Of a stretch of 64,000 nt of DNA, positions 8,167 through 17,048 are shown piece by piece. A program made the position numbers and the translations under genes. Source of the stretch: an uncultured Eubacterium sp. GTDB lineage: Bacteria > Bacillota > Clostridia > Lachnospirales > Lachnospiraceae. The DNA lies in NCBI GenBank assembly GCA_948470065.1, contig CAOKNO010000001.1:1-64000 (forward strand). The letters run 5' to 3'. Positions within the stretch are counted from its first letter, which is position 1; each line of letters opens with the position of its first letter. The notes below the pieces were generated by a model. The model saw only the letters and a list, made by a program, of their open reading frames with translations, was not told where the DNA came from and did no database searches.

Positions 8167-9156
8167 ATGACACGTATATTGGAACTAAGGGAAAAGCTGC
8201 GGGCATTTTATGGGAAATATGAGATTTACGTGGCCGCAGCGGCAAAATTTATATTAGGCCTGATCGTCTTTTTTGGCATTAATGGAAGGATTGGGTATAT
8301 GGAGCAGTTGAACCAGCCGGCAGTAGCGCTGGTCTTGGCGCTGGCTTGTTCCTTCCTGCCCTTGGGGGCGATGGCCGTCCTTGCCTGTGGGCTTTTGCTG
8401 CTCCACTTCTGGGCTTTGTCCATACAGGTTTGTGCAATCGGCCTGTGTCTATTCTTGCTTTTGTTTTTCCTATATGGGAAATTTGCGCCTGGGAACGGCT
8501 GCGGTTTGTTATTGACTCCAGTGCTCTGTTTTTTCCGGGTTCCCCAGATTATGCCGGTAGCAATCGGGCTTTTGAAAGGGCCGGCTTCGTTCCTCTCCGT
8601 ATTGTGCGGTGGGACGGTTTATTTTTACGTGAAGGGGATACAGGAAAATGTCGCTAGCTTTACGGCGGCGGAGGAAGAAGGGCTTGCCGGGTTTACGGAG
8701 GCTTTGCGCATATTGGTGGAGAATAAGGAATTGTATCTTGTGCTTGGGGCGTTCCTTGTGGTGGAATCGGCGGTCTATGTAATACGCAAACAGCCCATTG
8801 CCTATGCATGGAGGATTGCGCTTCTGGCAGGGAACTTGCTGGGCATGGTGTTCCTTTTGGTTGGGTATATCCTGCTGGGCATGCCAGAGCAGATTTTCTG
8901 GTCGGTAGCTGGTACGATGATATCCGTCGCTATTTCCCTGATGCTGGAGTTCTTTTTCTACAATCTGGATTATTCGAGGGTAGAACGGGTACAATTTGAA
9001 GATGATGAATATTACTATTTTGTGAAAGCGGTTCCGAAGGTGTTTGTTGCGAAGAAAGATAAACGGGTGAAACGGATTACCCCTGGGAAACGCACTACGG
9101 TCAACCGTAGGCAATTGGCGGAGGAATTGGAGATTGACCAGGATTTGCTGGATTAA
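8167..9156 (+). CDS. Polytopic membrane protein of unknown function
   Basis: Protein of 329 residues with about eight hydrophobic segments, several of them consecutive between residues 25 and 160, and a hydrophilic C-terminal tail of about 55 residues. The tail has a very acidic, Tyr-rich patch (FEDDEYYYF) and then a basic stretch (KKDKRVKRITPGKR). I do not recognise the family. I prefer ATG 8167, which is 7 bases after AGGAGG; a GTG at 8161 sits too close to it. It lies directly before cdaA with a 67-base gap and may share its transcript. A role in the envelope or in c-di-AMP signalling is only a guess from position. Confidence 0.65.
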   Translation: MTRILELREKLRAFYGKYEIYVAAAAKFILGLIVFFGINGRIGYMEQLNQPAVALVLALACSFLPLGAMAVLACGLLLLHFWALSIQVCAIGLCLFLLLFFLYGKFAPGNGCGLLLTPVLCFFRVPQIMPVAIGLLKGPASFLSVLCGGTVYFYVKGIQENVASFTAAEEEGLAGFTEALRILVENKELYLVLGAFLVVESAVYVIRKQPIAYAWRIALLAGNLLGMVFLLVGYILLGMPEQIFWSVAGTMISVAISLMLEFFFYNLDYSRVERVQFEDDEYYYFVKAVPKVFVAKKDKRVKRITPGKRTTVNRRQLAEELEIDQDLLD

Positions 9157-9223
9157 GCCGTAAGGCGCACAGTAAGGACGATGCAGGCAAACGCATAGAA
9201 GCGTACGCAGAATGGAGGGAATT

Positions 9224-10129
9224 ATGATACAGAATTTATTCGCAACCTTAAATTCCTTTGCGTCTAAATATCTTTTCTGGGTAGACCGGCCTACAATAAC
9301 AAAAATTGATATAGCGGAAATCATTATTATTTCTTTCCTGATATATAATATCCTGGTGTGGTTCAAACAAACCAGGGCGTGGAATCTGCTCAAAGGGATT
9401 ATTGTAGTGGTTGTTTTTGTGCTGATTGCTGCAATGTTCCAGATGAATACCATCTTATGGCTGGCAGGTAAGACCATCAATGTGGCGGTGATCGCGATTA
9501 TCATTGTGTTCCAGCCGGAGCTGCGCCGGGCATTGGAGCAGTTGGGGCAGAAGAAATTCTTTACGTCGGTATTTTCGTTTGACTCCCAGAAAGGGCAGGA
9601 GCGGTTCAGTGAACGCGTGACGAACGAGATTGTAAAAGCCACATATGAGATGGCTAAGGTGAAGACAGGGGCTTTGATTGTCATCGAGCAGGACGTGAGC
9701 CTTGGGGAATATGAACGGACGGGGATTGCGCTGGATTCTTTGATATCCAGCCAGCTTTTGATTAATATCTTTGAACATAATACGCCGTTGCATGATGGTG
9801 CGATCCTGGTGCGTGGGGATAGGATCGTAGCAGCGACCTGTTATCTGCCGCTTTCAGACAATATGGAGCTGAGCAAGGAGCTTGGAACCAGGCACCGTGC
9901 GGCAGTCGGGATCAGCGAGGTATGCGACGCTTTGACGATTGTGGTATCTGAGGAAACCGGGAATGTGTCCCTCGCGATCGGCGGGGAACTGTTCCGGAAT
10001 GTTGACGCAGAGTATTTAAAAGGAAAATTGAATTATATCCGCAAAGGCGCGATTGATGTGGCACGGTTCCGGATATGGAAAAGGAGGATGAAGCATGCTA
10101 AAGAAAATGATGAAGCATCTGGTAAATAA
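9224..10129 (+). CDS. cdaA: Diadenylate cyclase CdaA
   Basis: Membrane-bound diadenylate cyclase that makes cyclic di-AMP from two ATP. The 301 residues include about three N-terminal membrane helices (roughly 25-90), then the DAC domain with its two catalytic motifs: DGA (Asp191) and RHR (223-225). Family knowledge says c-di-AMP controls potassium uptake and wall homeostasis. The order cdaA-cdaR-glmM is the conserved Firmicutes operon in which CdaR and GlmM modulate the cyclase. I use ATG 9224 because GGAGGG sits just before it. The end overlaps cdaR by 35 bases, which suggests coupled translation. Confidence 0.95.
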   Translation: MIQNLFATLNSFASKYLFWVDRPTITKIDIAEIIIISFLIYNILVWFKQTRAWNLLKGIIVVVVFVLIAAMFQMNTILWLAGKTINVAVIAIIIVFQPELRRALEQLGQKKFFTSVFSFDSQKGQERFSERVTNEIVKATYEMAKVKTGALIVIEQDVSLGEYERTGIALDSLISSQLLINIFEHNTPLHDGAILVRGDRIVAATCYLPLSDNMELSKELGTRHRAAVGISEVCDALTIVVSEETGNVSLAIGGELFRNVDAEYLKGKLNYIRKGAIDVARFRIWKRRMKHAKENDEASGK

Positions 10130-11528
10130 CCCAGGGCTTAAGGTGCTGTCCGTCCTGCTTTCTTTGGTGCTTTGGCTTGCGGTGGTGAAGATGGCTGATC
10201 CGGAAAAGACGAAATCCTTTTCGGTCCCTGTGGATATCCTGAATAAAAATGTCATTACAGAGATGGGGAAGGTGCCGGATATCGTGGGGGATACGGATAT
10301 TGCCATATTTTATATCTCAGGGCCCAGGAGTTATGTTGAAGATATGAGCGGGGATGATTTCAGCGTGACGGCAGATTTAAGCCAGATTGATTTCAGCCAG
10401 GATGGTGACGTCAAGCTGGTCCCAATTGAAATTAGCGCGAAGAAGAACGATAAGCGGATTGATATCATAAGAAGGACTGTAAATATGCAGATCCGTCTGG
10501 AGGACTTGTCCGAGGAGAAATTTGTGATTTCCCCGGAAATGATCGGGACGCCTGCAGAAGGGTGCGCGATTGGGGAGGTAGAGGTGACGCCGAACCTGCT
10601 TAAGGTTTCCGGGCCAGAATCTATCGTTTCGCGTATCAGCAGAGTAGCCGCCGCCATCAATGTGGATGGGATATCGAGCGATGTGTCAGATAATGTCTTC
10701 CCGGTGCTCTATGATGAGGAAGGGAATGTAATCAATTCCGATCTGATTGAAATGAACCAGGCTTCTGTTACGATAAAGGCAAGCATCTTAGGGACGAAGA
10801 ATGTGATGATCCGTTTCCGGGTGAGCGGGACGCCAGCAGACGGCTGCCAGTATAAGGGGATGGAATTTGCGCCTGAGACCGTACAGATCAAAGGAGAAGC
10901 GGCAATCCTTAACAGCATTAACATGATTAACATACCAGCCGATGTCATAGATATCACAGGCCTGTCAGAAGATATGGATACGACCATTGATATCACACCG
11001 TATCTTGGGGAAGGGATTTCCCTAGTAGATGAAACGGCGAACCAGATTGCGGTCAAGGTTATGATAGAACGCAAGGAATCTACGGTATTCAATCTTGATG
11101 TGAAAAATATCAAAGTGAATAACCTTTTAAGTACTTATGAACTGAAATATACAGGCAGCACCATATCGGTTACAGTCCGGGCGCTGAAGGAATATATGGA
11201 TGGCCTGAAGGCAAAAGATCTGGTAGCTGAAATTGATGTAGCAAACCTGCCGCCAGGGACGCATCTTGTCCCAGTGGCCTTGACGCTTCCATCCAATCAG
11301 TATGAGATGGTGGGGACAGTGAACGTCCAGGTGTCCATTACGGATCGGAATGCACAGCAGGTTACGCCCCCGCAAGGGGAAGCGCCAGATGTGGAGCAGG
11401 ATGAAATCCAGCAAGAGGGCGCAGGGCCTGGCGCCAGCGGGGAAGGCGAGGATCCAGAGGAAGACGGCGGAAACGACGAGGATGGAGACGGCTCTGGGAA
11501 CGAAGAGGAATCAGAGAACGGGCAATAG
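10095..11528 (+). CDS. cdaR: CdaR (YbbR-domain regulator of CdaA)
   Basis: CdaR/YbbR protein of 477 residues: one N-terminal membrane anchor (about 15-33) followed by extracytoplasmic YbbR repeats, probably four, with recurring segments such as PAEGCAIGEVEVTP and PADGCQYKGMEFAP. It contacts and regulates CdaA. The last 60 residues are an acidic, Gly/Pro/Glu-rich low-complexity tail not needed for the fold. AAGGAGG (10081-10087) lies 7 bases before the ATG, inside cdaA. The length is close to the B. subtilis protein. Confidence 0.93.
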   Translation: MLKKMMKHLVNNPGLKVLSVLLSLVLWLAVVKMADPEKTKSFSVPVDILNKNVITEMGKVPDIVGDTDIAIFYISGPRSYVEDMSGDDFSVTADLSQIDFSQDGDVKLVPIEISAKKNDKRIDIIRRTVNMQIRLEDLSEEKFVISPEMIGTPAEGCAIGEVEVTPNLLKVSGPESIVSRISRVAAAINVDGISSDVSDNVFPVLYDEEGNVINSDLIEMNQASVTIKASILGTKNVMIRFRVSGTPADGCQYKGMEFAPETVQIKGEAAILNSINMINIPADVIDITGLSEDMDTTIDITPYLGEGISLVDETANQIAVKVMIERKESTVFNLDVKNIKVNNLLSTYELKYTGSTISVTVRALKEYMDGLKAKDLVAEIDVANLPPGTHLVPVALTLPSNQYEMVGTVNVQVSITDRNAQQVTPPQGEAPDVEQDEIQQEGAGPGASGEGEDPEEDGGNDEDGDGSGNEEESENGQ

Positions 11529-11588
11529 AAGCGGTTTGGGCAACGTGGCATAGCATGAAAATGGAAAACATGGAGGATATGAGAGAAA

Positions 11589-12938
11589 ATGGCTAGGATG
11601 TTTGGGACAGATGGCGTAAGAGGCGTCGCAGGTACGGAACTGACAATTGAATTGGCAATGCGTTTGGGGCAGGCAGGGGCTTACGTGCTGACAAAGGAAA
11701 AGGCGCACCAGCCGACGATTATCGTAGGGTGCGATACCAGGATTTCCGGGGGGATGCTGGCCAATGCGCTGATGGCAGGGATTTGTTCTGTCGGGGCGAA
11801 TGCCGTATATATGGGAGTGGTCCCAACGCCAGCGGTCGCATATTTGACAAGGAAACACAAGGTGGATGCAGGGGTTGTGATTTCTGCTTCCCACAACCCT
11901 ATGGAGTTTAATGGGATTAAATTCTTCAATGGGGAAGGATATAAGCTTTCTGATGAACTGGAGGATGAAATCGAAGGATTGATCCGCAATGGGATGAAGG
12001 ATGTCCCGATGCCGTTGGGGTCTGGCATTGGGAGCGTTAGCTACCGGTTTGACGCCAGGGAAGAATATGTGTTCTTCATGAAGAAGACCGTCCCAGTCGA
12101 CCTGGGCAGCTTGAAAATCGTAGTGGACTGTGCCGAAGGCGCCGCCCACTATACTGCGGTAGAGACGTTAAAGGGGTTAGGCGCAAAGCTTGTGGCAATC
12201 CATACAAACCCGGATGGCACGAATATCAATGCCAATTGCGGATCTACCCATATGGATGAACTGCGGGCAAGGGTTGTCTATGAGAAGGCGGATATCGGCC
12301 TTGCCTTTGACGGGGACGCCGACCGGATGCTGGCCGTTGACGAGAATGGGGATATCGTAGACGGCGACCAGGTTATGGCTGTGATTGGGAATTATATGAA
12401 GGAGCATGGGAAGCTGAAGCAGGATACCATTGTCGGGACGGTTATGAGCAATCTTGGCTTCACCTTGATGGGGAAACGTTGCGGGATCCATATTGAACAG
12501 ACAAAGGTAGGCGATCGGTATGTGTTGGAAAACATGCGGGAGCATGGCTTTAACCTGGGTGGGGAACAGTCGGGCCATATTATTTTCCTGGATGAAAACA
12601 CGACTGGGGACGGCTTACTGAGCGCGTTGCATCTCTTAGAGGTGATGGTGGATACCCAAAAGAGCCTGTCGGAATTGGCAGGGGTTATGGAAGTGATGCC
12701 GCAGGCTTTGGTGAACGCGAAAGTCCCGAACCATAAGAAAGAACATTTTATGGAATATCCGGAGGTTGCCCAGGCGGTTCAGGCGTTGGAGCAGAAATTT
12801 GCAGGGGAAGGCAGGGTCTTGATCCGTCCGTCTGGGACAGAGCCTATGGTCCGCGTTATGATTGAAGGGAAGGATCAGGCGGAGATTACGAAGGATGCGA
12901 ATGGCCTGGCAGAGGTTATTATGAAAAACATGTTGTAA
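11589..12938 (+). CDS. glmM: Phosphoglucosamine mutase GlmM
   Basis: Converts glucosamine-6-phosphate to glucosamine-1-phosphate, the step feeding UDP-GlcNAc for peptidoglycan and other wall glycans. The 449 residues are the usual length. The phosphoserine loop is ISASHNP with the active serine at residue 101, the metal-binding loop is DGDADR, and the C-terminal phosphate-binding loop is RPSGTEP. It is third in the cdaA-cdaR-glmM operon; GlmM is known to inhibit CdaA in other Firmicutes. GGAGG at 11572-11576 is 12 bases from the ATG, a rather long spacing. Confidence 0.96.
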   Translation: MARMFGTDGVRGVAGTELTIELAMRLGQAGAYVLTKEKAHQPTIIVGCDTRISGGMLANALMAGICSVGANAVYMGVVPTPAVAYLTRKHKVDAGVVISASHNPMEFNGIKFFNGEGYKLSDELEDEIEGLIRNGMKDVPMPLGSGIGSVSYRFDAREEYVFFMKKTVPVDLGSLKIVVDCAEGAAHYTAVETLKGLGAKLVAIHTNPDGTNINANCGSTHMDELRARVVYEKADIGLAFDGDADRMLAVDENGDIVDGDQVMAVIGNYMKEHGKLKQDTIVGTVMSNLGFTLMGKRCGIHIEQTKVGDRYVLENMREHGFNLGGEQSGHIIFLDENTTGDGLLSALHLLEVMVDTQKSLSELAGVMEVMPQALVNAKVPNHKKEHFMEYPEVAQAVQALEQKFAGEGRVLIRPSGTEPMVRVMIEGKDQAEITKDANGLAEVIMKNML

Positions 12939-12969
12939 GGATGAGAATGTATTGTATTGGAGGAAAGAA

Positions 12970-13236
12970 ATGGTAAGCCAGAAAGTAACGATTAAAAACC
13001 CGACGGGCCTACATTTGCGGCCTGCTGGGAACTTATGCAATGAAGCAATGAAATACCAGTCGCTGATTACATTTAATTTCAAGGGAGGGACTGCGAATGC
13101 CAAAAGCGTGCTGAGCGTATTGGGCGCATGCGTCAAGTCTGGGGACTCCATTGAATTTGTATGCGAAGGAGAGGATGAAGCAGAAGCCCTGAAAGCAGTT
13201 GTGGCGGTGGTGGAAAATGGGCTTGGGGAATCGTAA
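12970..13236 (+). CDS. ptsH: HPr-family phosphocarrier protein
   Basis: 88 residues, the normal HPr size. His15 in GLHLRP is the PEP-dependent phosphorylation site and Ser46 (AKSVLS) matches the position used by HPr kinase in Firmicutes. It could therefore be a genuine PTS carrier or a Crh-like regulator, although Crh lacks His15. GGAGG at 12959-12963 fixes the start at 12970 rather than the upstream frame extension. It lies 31 bases after glmM and overlaps the next glycosyltransferase gene by 20 bases, so wall-precursor, PTS and glycan genes appear joined in one transcript. Ptsi/EI is not in the window, so a paralogue cannot be excluded. Confidence 0.88.
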   Translation: MVSQKVTIKNPTGLHLRPAGNLCNEAMKYQSLITFNFKGGTANAKSVLSVLGACVKSGDSIEFVCEGEDEAEALKAVVAVVENGLGES

Positions 13237-14116
13237 GGTACAGGTCTTAATGTCCACCTACAATGGGGAGAAGTATTTGGCAGGACAGCTTGATAGCCTG
13301 CTGACACAAGAATGGGAAGATTTGGAACTTTTGATCCGGGACGACGGATCAAGCGATGGGACGCAAGGGATATTAGAAGATTATCATAGGAGATATCAGA
13401 ATATACAGTTGTTTTTCGGGGAAAATATGGGTGTGGCCAGGAGTTTTTTTGTACTGCTTGCGCACAGCGACGCAGATTACGTAGCGTTCTGCGACCAGGA
13501 CGACGTGTGGGAGCCGACGAAGATAGCGGAATCGGTACGTGCCCTGGAGTCAGAGCAAGGACCCGCGCTCTATTGCAGCAATACGTTGCTCGTCGATGAA
13601 CATTTAAACCCGTGTGGGATCGGGCGTACGAAGACGCCCCGGATTGGGTTTGGCAATGCCGTGGTAGAAAATATCTGTACGGGCTGCACTATGGTTATAA
13701 ACCGGGAGTTGGCCAGCCAGGTAAAAGGCCGGATTCCCAAAGAAGCGCTTATGCATGATTGGTGGATATACCTGGTAGCTTGCTACCTTGGCGGTGTGCG
13801 GTACGATCCCACACCGCGCATTCGTTACCGCCAGCATAGTGGGAATGTCGTCGGAGAAAGCAATGGGATGCTTGGCAGGCTGCGCCATAAGGCAGCGTAC
13901 GTAAGGAAAAACCGCGGGAAGCTGCGCAGGCAGTTGGCAGAGTTTTCCAGCCTGTACCAGGGAGATCCGCAAAAGGATCAGCTAGTGCAGGATATCCTAG
14001 ACGCAGAGCGTTGGCCCAAAAGGCTTAAGATGGCGAAAGACAGCCGGATTTTCCGTCAGGACGCGTTAGACGGGATGGTAATGCGCCTGCTGTTTCTGAT
14101 TGGATGGATGCCATAG
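13217..14116 (+). CDS. Family 2 glycosyltransferase (rhamnosyltransferase-like)
   Basis: GT-A fold, family 2 transferase of about 299 residues. The nucleotide-sugar site is seen as STYNGEKYL, DDGSSDGT and the DxD-type DQDDVW. This arrangement and C-terminal half (TGCTMVINREL, MHDWW) is typical of rhamnosyltransferases in cell-wall clusters, and dTDP-rhamnose genes follow at once. It is the first gene of the surface-glycan locus. The ATG at 13217 overlaps the HPr gene. A paralogue with the same features lies at 22186-23118. Sugar specificity cannot be read from sequence. Confidence 0.85.
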   Translation: MGLGNRKVQVLMSTYNGEKYLAGQLDSLLTQEWEDLELLIRDDGSSDGTQGILEDYHRRYQNIQLFFGENMGVARSFFVLLAHSDADYVAFCDQDDVWEPTKIAESVRALESEQGPALYCSNTLLVDEHLNPCGIGRTKTPRIGFGNAVVENICTGCTMVINRELASQVKGRIPKEALMHDWWIYLVACYLGGVRYDPTPRIRYRQHSGNVVGESNGMLGRLRHKAAYVRKNRGKLRRQLAEFSSLYQGDPQKDQLVQDILDAERWPKRLKMAKDSRIFRQDALDGMVMRLLFLIGWMP

Positions 14117-14187
14117 CTGCCGGTGCAACTGGGCCTGGAATCAGGCGGTACGTGATACCATATTGTAAGACGAAAGGGTAAGAGCAT

Positions 14188-15057
14188 ATGAAGAAAATAT
14201 TAGTGACAGGCTGCAACGGGCAGCTTGGAAGGGCGATCCAGAAGGAATATAGCGGGTGCGGCGTAGAGTTTATCAATACGGACGTGCAGGCGGGGGAAGG
14301 GATTACGCCGTTGGATATCACAGATGTGGACGAGGTGCTTGGGCTGATGCGTACGGCGCGGCCGGATGTGGTGATTAACTGCGCGGCCCATACTGCGGTA
14401 GATCTCTGCGAACAGCAATGGGACAACGCTTACCGGATCAATGCCATAGGACCTAGGAATTTGAGCATTGCGGCGTCAGAGGTCGGCGCGAAGCTGATAC
14501 ATGTATCTACGGATTATGTGTTTGATGGGAATGGGGCAAGGCCATATACGGAATTTGACGCCGTAGGCCCAGACAGCGCGTATGGGAAGACGAAGCTGGA
14601 AGGGGAATATTTTGTAAAGGATTTTGCAACGCATTATTTTATCCTGCGTACGGCATGGCTTTATGGAGATGGCAAGAATTTTATCCAGACGATGCTGCGA
14701 CTGTCTGAAAACCACGATAAGATTACGGTTGTAAACGACCAGCTGGGAAGCCCGACCAGCGCTGCGGAATTGGCGCGTATGATCCATTTCTTAGAGCCTA
14801 CGGACAATTATGGGCTGTTCCATGCGACTTGTGAGGGAGAATGCAGTTGGGCGGCATTTGCCCAAGAGATCTTTGCCCTGGCGGGCAAGCCTACCGAAGT
14901 AATCCCTGTAACGACAGAGGAATACTGCAAGGCGAACCCAAACCAGGCGAAGCGGCCGGCATATTCCGTTTTGGAAAATTATATGCTGAAGCTGACAACG
15001 GATTTCAGGATGGCGGACTGGCGCGATGCATTGAAGCAGTATATGGCTCAAATCTGA
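14188..15057 (+). CDS. rmlD: dTDP-4-dehydrorhamnose reductase RmlD
   Basis: Last step of dTDP-L-rhamnose synthesis. The 289 residues form a short-chain dehydrogenase fold with the N-terminal dinucleotide loop TGCNGQLG (about 7-14), the catalytic STDYVFDG region and the YGKTK motif. It lies 14 bases before rmlB. The other two pathway genes, rmlA and rmlC, sit about 18 kb downstream, so the pathway is complete but split. A small GCCTG-GAAT-CAGGC hairpin (14133-14146) lies in the gap upstream. Confidence 0.95.
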   Translation: MKKILVTGCNGQLGRAIQKEYSGCGVEFINTDVQAGEGITPLDITDVDEVLGLMRTARPDVVINCAAHTAVDLCEQQWDNAYRINAIGPRNLSIAASEVGAKLIHVSTDYVFDGNGARPYTEFDAVGPDSAYGKTKLEGEYFVKDFATHYFILRTAWLYGDGKNFIQTMLRLSENHDKITVVNDQLGSPTSAAELARMIHFLEPTDNYGLFHATCEGECSWAAFAQEIFALAGKPTEVIPVTTEEYCKANPNQAKRPAYSVLENYMLKLTTDFRMADWRDALKQYMAQI

Positions 15058-15071
15058 AAGGAGAGTACGAA

Positions 15072-16154
15072 ATGAGGACTTATTTAGTAACAGGTGGGGC
15101 TGGTTTTATCGGTTCCAATTATATCCACTATATGTTCCGCAAGTACGGCGACGAGATCCGGATTATCAATGTGGACAAGCTGACGTATGCTGGCAACTTA
15201 GAGAACCTCAAGGAGGTAGAGGGCAGGGACAATTATACGTTTGTCAAGGCGGATATTTGCGACAGCAAGGCCATCCAGAAGATTTTTGAAGAAAATGACG
15301 TTGACCGTGTCGTGCATTTCGCGGCAGAGAGCCATGTAGACCGCAGCATTAAGGAGCCGGAAGTATTTGTCCAGACCAACTTGCTGGGGACGGCAGTTAT
15401 GCTGAACTGTGCCAAGGCAGCCTGGGAGAAGGAAGACGGAAGCTTCCAGGAAGGGAAGCGGTTCTTGCACGTATCTACGGACGAGGTCTACGGTTCGTTG
15501 GAGGACGAGGGCTCTTATTTCTACGAGACAACGCCGTACGATCCACACAGCCCGTATTCTGCAAGTAAGGCAGGCTCTGATTTCCTGGTGAAGGCTTATA
15601 TTGACACGTACCAGTTCCCGGCCAATATTACGAATTGCTCTAACAATTACGGGCCATACCAGTTCCCGGAAAAATTAATCCCTCTGATTATCAATAACGC
15701 ATTGCAGGGAAAAAAGCTTCCGGTTTACGGTGATGGGAAGAATGTCCGCGACTGGCTTTATGTGGATGATCATGCCAAAGGCATTGATATGGTGCAGGAG
15801 AAAGGCAGGCTGGGGGAAACGTACAATATCGGCGGCCACAATGAGAAGCAGAATATTGAAATTGTCCATATCATCCTAGACACGTTACAGGAGATGCTCC
15901 CGGACGATGATCCACGCAAGGCGTTGGTCAGCACGGATCTGATTACGTATGTGACAGACCGCAAGGGGCATGACAGAAGGTATGCCATTGCGCCGGATAA
16001 GATCAAGGCGGAGATTGGATGGGAACCGGAAACCATGTTTAAGGATGGGATCCGTAAAACGATCGCATGGTTCTTTGAGCATGAAGACTGGATGAAACGC
16101 GTTACGAGCGGTGATTACCAGAAGTACTACGAAGAAATGTATCAGGGGCGATAA
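15072..16154 (+). CDS. rmlB: dTDP-glucose 4,6-dehydratase RmlB
   Basis: Second step of dTDP-L-rhamnose synthesis, an NAD-dependent extended short-chain dehydrogenase of 360 residues. Landmarks are TGGAGFIGSNY at the N-terminus, the catalytic STDEVYG triplet, and YSASKAGSD with the Tyr-x3-Lys pair. The frame is open upstream to 14841, but AAGGAG at 15058-15063 and the conserved N-terminus place the start at ATG 15072, directly after rmlD. Confidence 0.96.
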   Translation: MRTYLVTGGAGFIGSNYIHYMFRKYGDEIRIINVDKLTYAGNLENLKEVEGRDNYTFVKADICDSKAIQKIFEENDVDRVVHFAAESHVDRSIKEPEVFVQTNLLGTAVMLNCAKAAWEKEDGSFQEGKRFLHVSTDEVYGSLEDEGSYFYETTPYDPHSPYSASKAGSDFLVKAYIDTYQFPANITNCSNNYGPYQFPEKLIPLIINNALQGKKLPVYGDGKNVRDWLYVDDHAKGIDMVQEKGRLGETYNIGGHNEKQNIEIVHIILDTLQEMLPDDDPRKALVSTDLITYVTDRKGHDRRYAIAPDKIKAEIGWEPETMFKDGIRKTIAWFFEHEDWMKRVTSGDYQKYYEEMYQGR

Positions 16155-16229
16155 GCATAGCAGAATGGAACGATTCCGCCTGGCCAGCGACAGGCTCGGC
16201 GGATGGTATCGGAAAAGGAAGTAGGTAGC

Positions 16230-17048
16230 ATGGAATTTCAACCCAAAGACCACACATTTGCGATTTGCGCTTACCAGGAAAGCCCGTTCCTACGGGAATG
16301 TATCGAATCACTGAAACGGCAGACGGTCCCTAGCCATATGATTATGGCGACTTCTACCGAGAACGCATGGATTCGGGGGCTTGCAAAGGAATACCAGATT
16401 CCGTTGTATGTGAACCATGGGGAAGCGGGGATTGCGCACGATTGGAATTTTGCATACCGCCACTGCAAGACGGGGCTGGTTACGCTGGCGCATCAAGACG
16501 ACACGTACCATCCGGATTATGTGAGACAGATGCTTGCCGAGGTGAACCGTGCGAAGCATCCGCTCATTTATTTTACGGATTACAATGAGCTGCGGGACGG
16601 CAGGGAGGTTGCAAAGAACCGTCTGCTGGGCGTCAAGCGTCTGATGCTTCTGCCCTTAAGGATCCGTGCGTTCCATGGAAGCCGTTTCGTGCGCAGGCGC
16701 ATCTTATCCCTTGGGAACCCCATTTCCTGCCCGTCCGTCACTTACATAAGGAAAAACCTTCCGGCTACGCTCTTCCTTCCGGGATTTAAGAGTAATATCG
16801 ACTGGCAGGCATGGGAGCTCCTCTCGAAGCGAAAAGGCGGGTTTGTCTATCAGCCAAAGGCTTTGGCATATCACAGGATCCATGCCGGTTCGGAAACCTC
16901 TGCGACGATCAACAATGGGAATATCCGTGCCAAAGAAGATTATGCCATGTTTTTGAAATTCTGGCCGAAATGGGTTGCGCGCCTGATCATGCGTTTTTAT
17001 ATTAAAAGCGAGGAATCCAACACCGTAGATGGAAGGAGGACCAGATGA
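16230..17048 (+). CDS. Family 2 glycosyltransferase
   Basis: GT-A type transferase of 272 residues. FAICAYQESPFLRECIESL is a family 2 N-terminus with an unusual CAYQ in place of VPxYN. LAHQDDTYHPDYV supplies the acidic metal-binding motif, and a C-terminal IDWQAWELLSKR region probably contacts the acceptor. ATG 16230 has AAGGAAG upstream and is preferred to the open frame from 16203. The stop overlaps the next start (ATGA), so the two are translationally coupled. Donor and acceptor are unknown. Confidence 0.8.
   Translation: MEFQPKDHTFAICAYQESPFLRECIESLKRQTVPSHMIMATSTENAWIRGLAKEYQIPLYVNHGEAGIAHDWNFAYRHCKTGLVTLAHQDDTYHPDYVRQMLAEVNRAKHPLIYFTDYNELRDGREVAKNRLLGVKRLMLLPLRIRAFHGSRFVRRRILSLGNPISCPSVTYIRKNLPATLFLPGFKSNIDWQAWELLSKRKGGFVYQPKALAYHRIHAGSETSATINNGNIRAKEDYAMFLKFWPKWVARLIMRFYIKSEESNTVDGRRTR

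Noticed and set aside
8509..9684. Minus-strand open frame of 391 codons
   Set aside because: It lies opposite the membrane-protein gene and cdaA, has no ribosome binding site, and its predicted protein shows no recognisable pattern. It is a shadow of GC-biased codon positions.
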